A DNA stretch of 64,000 nt from Geosiphon pyriformis. Taxonomy: Eukaryota; Glomeromycota; Glomeromycetes; Archaeosporales; Geosiphonaceae. Shown piece by piece: positions 60,230 to 64,000 of this stretch; position 1 is the first letter of the stretch; every line of letters starts with the position of its first letter. Where the stretch lies: the NCBI GenBank assembly GCA_016748015.1, contig JAAOMT010000227.1:285856-349855 (forward strand), written 5' to 3'. The position numbers and the translations under genes were made by a program. The notes beneath the pieces are model-generated. The model ran no database searches and was not told where the DNA came from. It saw nothing but the letters and a program-made list of their open reading frames with translations.

Positions 60230-61687
60230 TCACTTTCTAGTCCAACCTTTCATAATCTCATCTATCTTGGACTTCACTGGAGCAGGATCCAACACCAGCT
60301 CATCTCCTACCACCAAATGGTCTAAAACCACCTTGCGGAAGGGTCGCTCCAAAACACTATGCACAGTATGACTTTTGTTCAACTCAAAACTCTCCATTCT
60401 TTTGTCAATCACTGACTTGATCTGAGATTTTTTGGCATGGTTTGATTCTAACAACTTAGATGAATGATAGGATTTCCTGATCTTGGCCAAAGCTGAACGA
60501 ATGGCATCAAAATGGAAACCTAAAAGAAAGAGAGAGTCCACAACAGAAGCATTAACAGAATTAATTCCCTTTCATGTATCAAGTAGAAAAACAAATTTCT
60601 CATGAGAAACCAGACAAGAGGCTTTGACAATCTTCAACACCAAAAGTTCTAATTTGTAAAATCTGGATGAAACTCTATTATAGACACTGTCGAAACTCTT
60701 AAACCACTTTTTTTTGAAAACGTTCTCAGCTGATAAACACACCACTTGGCAAAGATGACTCCATATTGTGTTCAGATCCAAACTCATCTTGGCAGCATAA
60801 AACTTATCATGGAACATGACAGCATTTGCTGATGTATCCTCTTTAAATTTGATCTATTCAGCATCACTAGCATCCACAAAATTGTACTTCCAACAATTCT
60901 TATTCGCTTGTCTGCACAATGAGTTTAACTGCACATCTAGCAAACCACCAAGACCCACAGAAACAAAAACAGCTTTATGATCAGTATCAAAATACTCTTC
61001 AACACCAGACACATTATGATCCAGAATTGTGTTAACTAGACTTAATGACACAAACACATAATTAATAATTTTAGCCACTCCACGAGAATTGGCCCACGTA
61101 GCTTCCTTTCCAAACAAGTTACCACTCAAGGAGTTGACCAAACCCAAATCAAAACATTTTCTGAAGCTGGCACTTTTGCGAGAACCATCTTCATTGAAAT
61201 CACCACCCAAAATGATGAAAGAAGACTCATTTACTGCCCTCGCAATCAAAGAATTAATATCATCTGCCTGAAAAAAACGTACTGCCAAAGATGATCGAGC
61301 ATATAGCTCTAAAACTAACACAGACAGTTTATTTCTGAAGAGAAGCTTGATAGAAAGAAACCAGCCAGGAATGTTCGAAACCTTACACATATGCCAAGCC
61401 AAGAAATTGTTCATAATGATTGCGACCTCAGAACCCATGTAACCAGAATTCAAACCAGAAGTAAAAACCCGAATGCCAACAAACTTGTTCATGATCCAAG
61501 AGCGAATTTCATCTTTCAACTTAGTCTTAGTAACAATTAAAATCATATTGTTTATTTCTTTATGCCAACGAATAATATCCTTCTGTTTTGCAGGATTGTT
61601 CATTTCCCTAACATTGCACATGGCAATTTTCCAAATATAACTGGTCATTAAGACAAGAAGAGGACCAAAGAACCCAAGCCAGCACAC
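60230..61687 (-). pseudogene. LINE ORF2 endonuclease and linker
   Basis: APE-type endonuclease, which nicks the target. Motifs: NVREMNNPAKQKDII, TKTKL (expected TETKL; catalytic Glu changed to Lys at 61526-61528), LGGDFNEDGSRK, TWANSRGVAKIINYVFVS (expected IDYVF; Asp changed to Asn at 61061-61063) and DTDHKAVFVSV. Two of the key acidic residues are lost by G-to-A, so it is dead. The linker to RT runs from 60817 to 60230. Confidence 0.88.
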
Positions 61688-63513
61688 ATCTGCTCTAACT
61701 TTGCCAAAATTGAGCCAATAAAGACATCGAGGGCAACCAATTTCAACTCTAAAATGCTAATTTTAAAAGTCAGCACCTTGGAACTGCTCAGACCCAATTG
61801 AGAATTGTCAATGCCAGAAGAAAGAGAAATAGGCTGAATTAAGAGAACATCCAACACCATGTTGGAACCCAAGTCAAAGTTAGCAACCAAAAGAAAATTA
61901 GAGACGGATAGGAAAGGAGTACCTACAGAAAGAATCACACTAGAAGGAGGAGCTAAAGACACCAAACTGAGATTGTCAAGATGATGAAGAATGTTTAAAA
62001 TTCGATCAGATAAAAGCTCTACAGAACATTCCAGACGTGCTAAACATGTACCCAAGGGGGAATTGACCATAGAAAGAGGGGGGGTACCACTAGAACTTGA
62101 AACACCAAAGGGCAGAGAACCAGAACCAGAGCCATCACAAGAACCATGAGAGACTGAAGCAACTGAGACCACTTGGGCCCAGGATTTGCCTCCAAAAGCA
62201 ACAGGACAAGAGATCAGAATCTTTTTTTTAGCATATAATTTGGCCAACTGAAGATGAGTATCCAAGTTAGCAGGCTTTTTAAATGACTTGGGTGACTGAG
62301 AAGCTGACACAACCTTAGCATTACATTCCAAGACAGAATAACCAAACTTTCCACACCAGTTACAGCGAATTAAATCTAACCTAGCCCATAAGAGTTTCAC
62401 ACTACCAAAGATTGGCTCCATGCGAAAAGCTGATTCCATAGCTTTGTCAGATTCAAAACAAATCATAGCACAGCGAGTTCTATTGCCAGTCTCCAATGAA
62501 TGATTGATGACACAAGTTTTCTTACCAGCCCCTTCCAAAAGAGTTCCAAGATCATGAGCTGTCATTCCCATAAGCAATGTAAACAGAAGCACCCTGAATT
62601 GATCCCTAAAAGCCCATGTCTCACGATCTTTCACAGCCTTGGCCACACGCACAGAATCTTTCCCAATCAGGAATGATCATTTTGATGCTAACAGATCAGC
62701 CTGGCTAGATTTGGCGAATTTCATTACAGCCTTCTGCCACATTTCAATCAGCTGAATTTTGATTGATTTAATTTCCCCAAATTCAGACACTGCGGTGACG
62801 ATCATTTCCTTTGGTATATCCATGGGAATTTTTTTGATGACTATGGCCCGATCTGAGCAAACTCTTTGTCTCTTAAGATCACTATTTACTATGATGTTAT
62901 TTGCTCTGACTAATGATGTGGTCTTTTCCATGCTTTCAGATGAAGTAAACATTGATCAGATGATCCCTTCAAATTTTGAGAGGGTAGTAGCCCCTCTCCA
63001 AAGCCATTGATTATTGAAAATAATTTTCTTATAACCTGAGTTTTGGCCATTGCCGATTTCCCTTCTACAGCTAAAAGATTGATGTCCAAAGCGAAAGATT
63101 TTTTCACAGACATCTCAACCTGAGTTTTACCAATTTTAGGATCAATCCACTTCTTATCCAGAGGGATAGACATGCGAAGAGGAAGCACAATCTCATTATC
63201 ATCCATAGTAAAGTCAGGAGAGCCAAGTGGAGAAAAACACTGTACCAGTATTAACACATTTCGCTTTGGGAGTGGTTACAGCTAAACCCAGAAGAGATCC
63301 TCCATGCACATCTGTCATGCCAACATCCTCATCATCACCAGACAGACTATCTACATTAGAGTACACACTATCACCAGACCCAGATTTACTCAAAGAGATA
63401 TCTTTCTTATTACCAGAATGTTTAACATTGCCAAGAACTACTCTTTTTTTTTGAGCAAAAAAACCACCAGCAGGACCATAGAAAGCACCTTTAGGCACTT
63501 TCTTTTTTGACAT
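61648..63513 (-). pseudogene. LINE ORF1 (RNA-binding protein)
   Basis: Starts MSKKKVPKGAFYGPAGGFF at 63513. Pieces at 63513-63214, 63257-62910 (shifted frame), 62952-62677 and 62652-61648. An RRM-like segment AIVIKKIPMDIPKEMIV with EFGEIKSIKI is near 62830. The zinc knuckle CNWCGKFGYSVLEC (about 62360-62319) has Tyr where CCHC needs His, a CAT-to-TAT change. Ser/Gly-rich tail to 61700. ORF1 of LINEs coats the RNA. Confidence 0.85.
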
Positions 63514-64000
63514 ATCACCACCTGAAACAGTCTTTAAATCTATGATGAAGAGGTTATTGTTTAAGAAAATGTTGAAAGAAAACTAACAAAAAATAAAAAA
63601 CTTCTTTTTCAAAAAATGCGCTTTTTTGAGGATCTTTGGAGGTAAGAGAAAAAGAAAGAATTACTATTAATATTTAATTTTTTGTATTTTTTCTATAAAA
63701 ATAATAATTTTGGATATTTACTACTAAAATTATAATAAATTTTATTTGAATATAATTAATTTGTTTTTTAGTAATTATTATAGATAATTTGAAAAATAAT
63801 TTTAAATTTAACATTAATTTTTAAAATATTTGTTGAATGTTTTAAAAAAAATTATTAAAAAAAATTTTAAAGTATAAAAAAAAATTATTTTTTGTATATA
63901 AAATTTTTTTTTGTTGTTAAATTTTTATGTAACTTTAACTTGTTTTTATGTAATTGTTTTTGTTATTTTTAGATTATAAAAATAATTTAAAATAATTAAA
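63514..64000. other. LINE 5' flank and AT-rich DNA
   Basis: About 130 bases (63514-63650) could be the LINE 5' UTR; composition changes there to pure AT-rich. Nothing else seen. Confidence 0.5.

Larger units (their letters stand above)
57131..63513 (-). mobile_element. Non-LTR retrotransposon (LINE), two ORFs, inactive
   Basis: ORF1 (63513-61648) and ORF2 (61687-57182, with decayed coding sequence to about 57131) are both recognisable along their length and overlap by about 40 bases in different frames. All ORF2 pieces lie in one frame, so decay is by stop codons, whereas ORF1 has two compensating frameshifts. APE-type endonuclease, RT and RNase H are in the usual order. From memory the proteins match a LINE family very abundant in Rhizophagus and Gigaspora. 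No 3' tail or poly-A is visible at 57131, so the 3' end appears lost. Confidence 0.9.

Overview
This is a AT-rich eukaryotic window that is mostly dead transposable elements. The best guess for the source is an arbuscular mycorrhizal fungus (Glomeromycotina, of the Rhizophagus/Gigaspora kind). The guess rests on the extreme AT content, a LINE whose proteins I recognise as a very common Glomeromycotina type, and an intron-rich orphan gene of a kind expanded in these fungi. No database search was possible.

Layout. (1) 1-6.4 kb: a nine-exon host-type gene on the minus strand (892-3021), broken by one nonsense codon. Its first four exons are mirrored at 4901-5798 in a 3.7-kb palindrome (2115-5798). 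The promoter-side arms hold four 131-bp tandem repeats each. (2) 6.4-16.3 kb: an AT-rich gene desert with a few simple repeats. (3) 16.3-56.6 kb: a nested stack of four Ty3/gypsy elements of one family. A is on the minus strand (16296-56598). B is on the plus strand (24371-54716) and sits in the gag of A. C (27947-38058) sits in the protease of B and D (42334-52379) in the integrase of B. Each insertion is flanked by a 4-bp target-site duplication (TSD), and once nested DNA is subtracted every element is about 10 kb, which supports the model. (4) 56.6-57.1 kb: AT-rich spacer. (5) 57.1-63.5 kb: a minus-strand LINE (ORF1 with a degenerate zinc knuckle; ORF2 with APE endonuclease, reverse transcriptase and RNase H). 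(6) 63.5-64 kb: AT-rich flank.

The striking part is the architecture of the Ty3/gypsy family. The order is gag (capsid, CCHC knuckle, Q/P/Y-rich tail), aspartic protease, a large Cys-rich module ending in a C-x2-C-x8-C-x2-C ribbon, a trimeric-type dUTPase, a beta-rich linker, reverse transcriptase, RNase H, integrase, and then an extra 219-residue ORF in the env position that ends just before the polypurine tract. The dUTPase is recognisable in all four copies by its five classical motifs. The primer-binding site sits in a hairpin whose other arm resembles the implied tRNA 3' end. The LTRs come in two types that share a core promoter but differ in their U3 palindromic repeats.

All copies are inactivated. 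Stop codons and lost catalytic residues are almost all explained by C-to-T or G-to-A transitions, as expected from methylcytosine deamination or a RIP-like process. A few stops are shared between copies, which points to defective source copies or mobilisation in trans.
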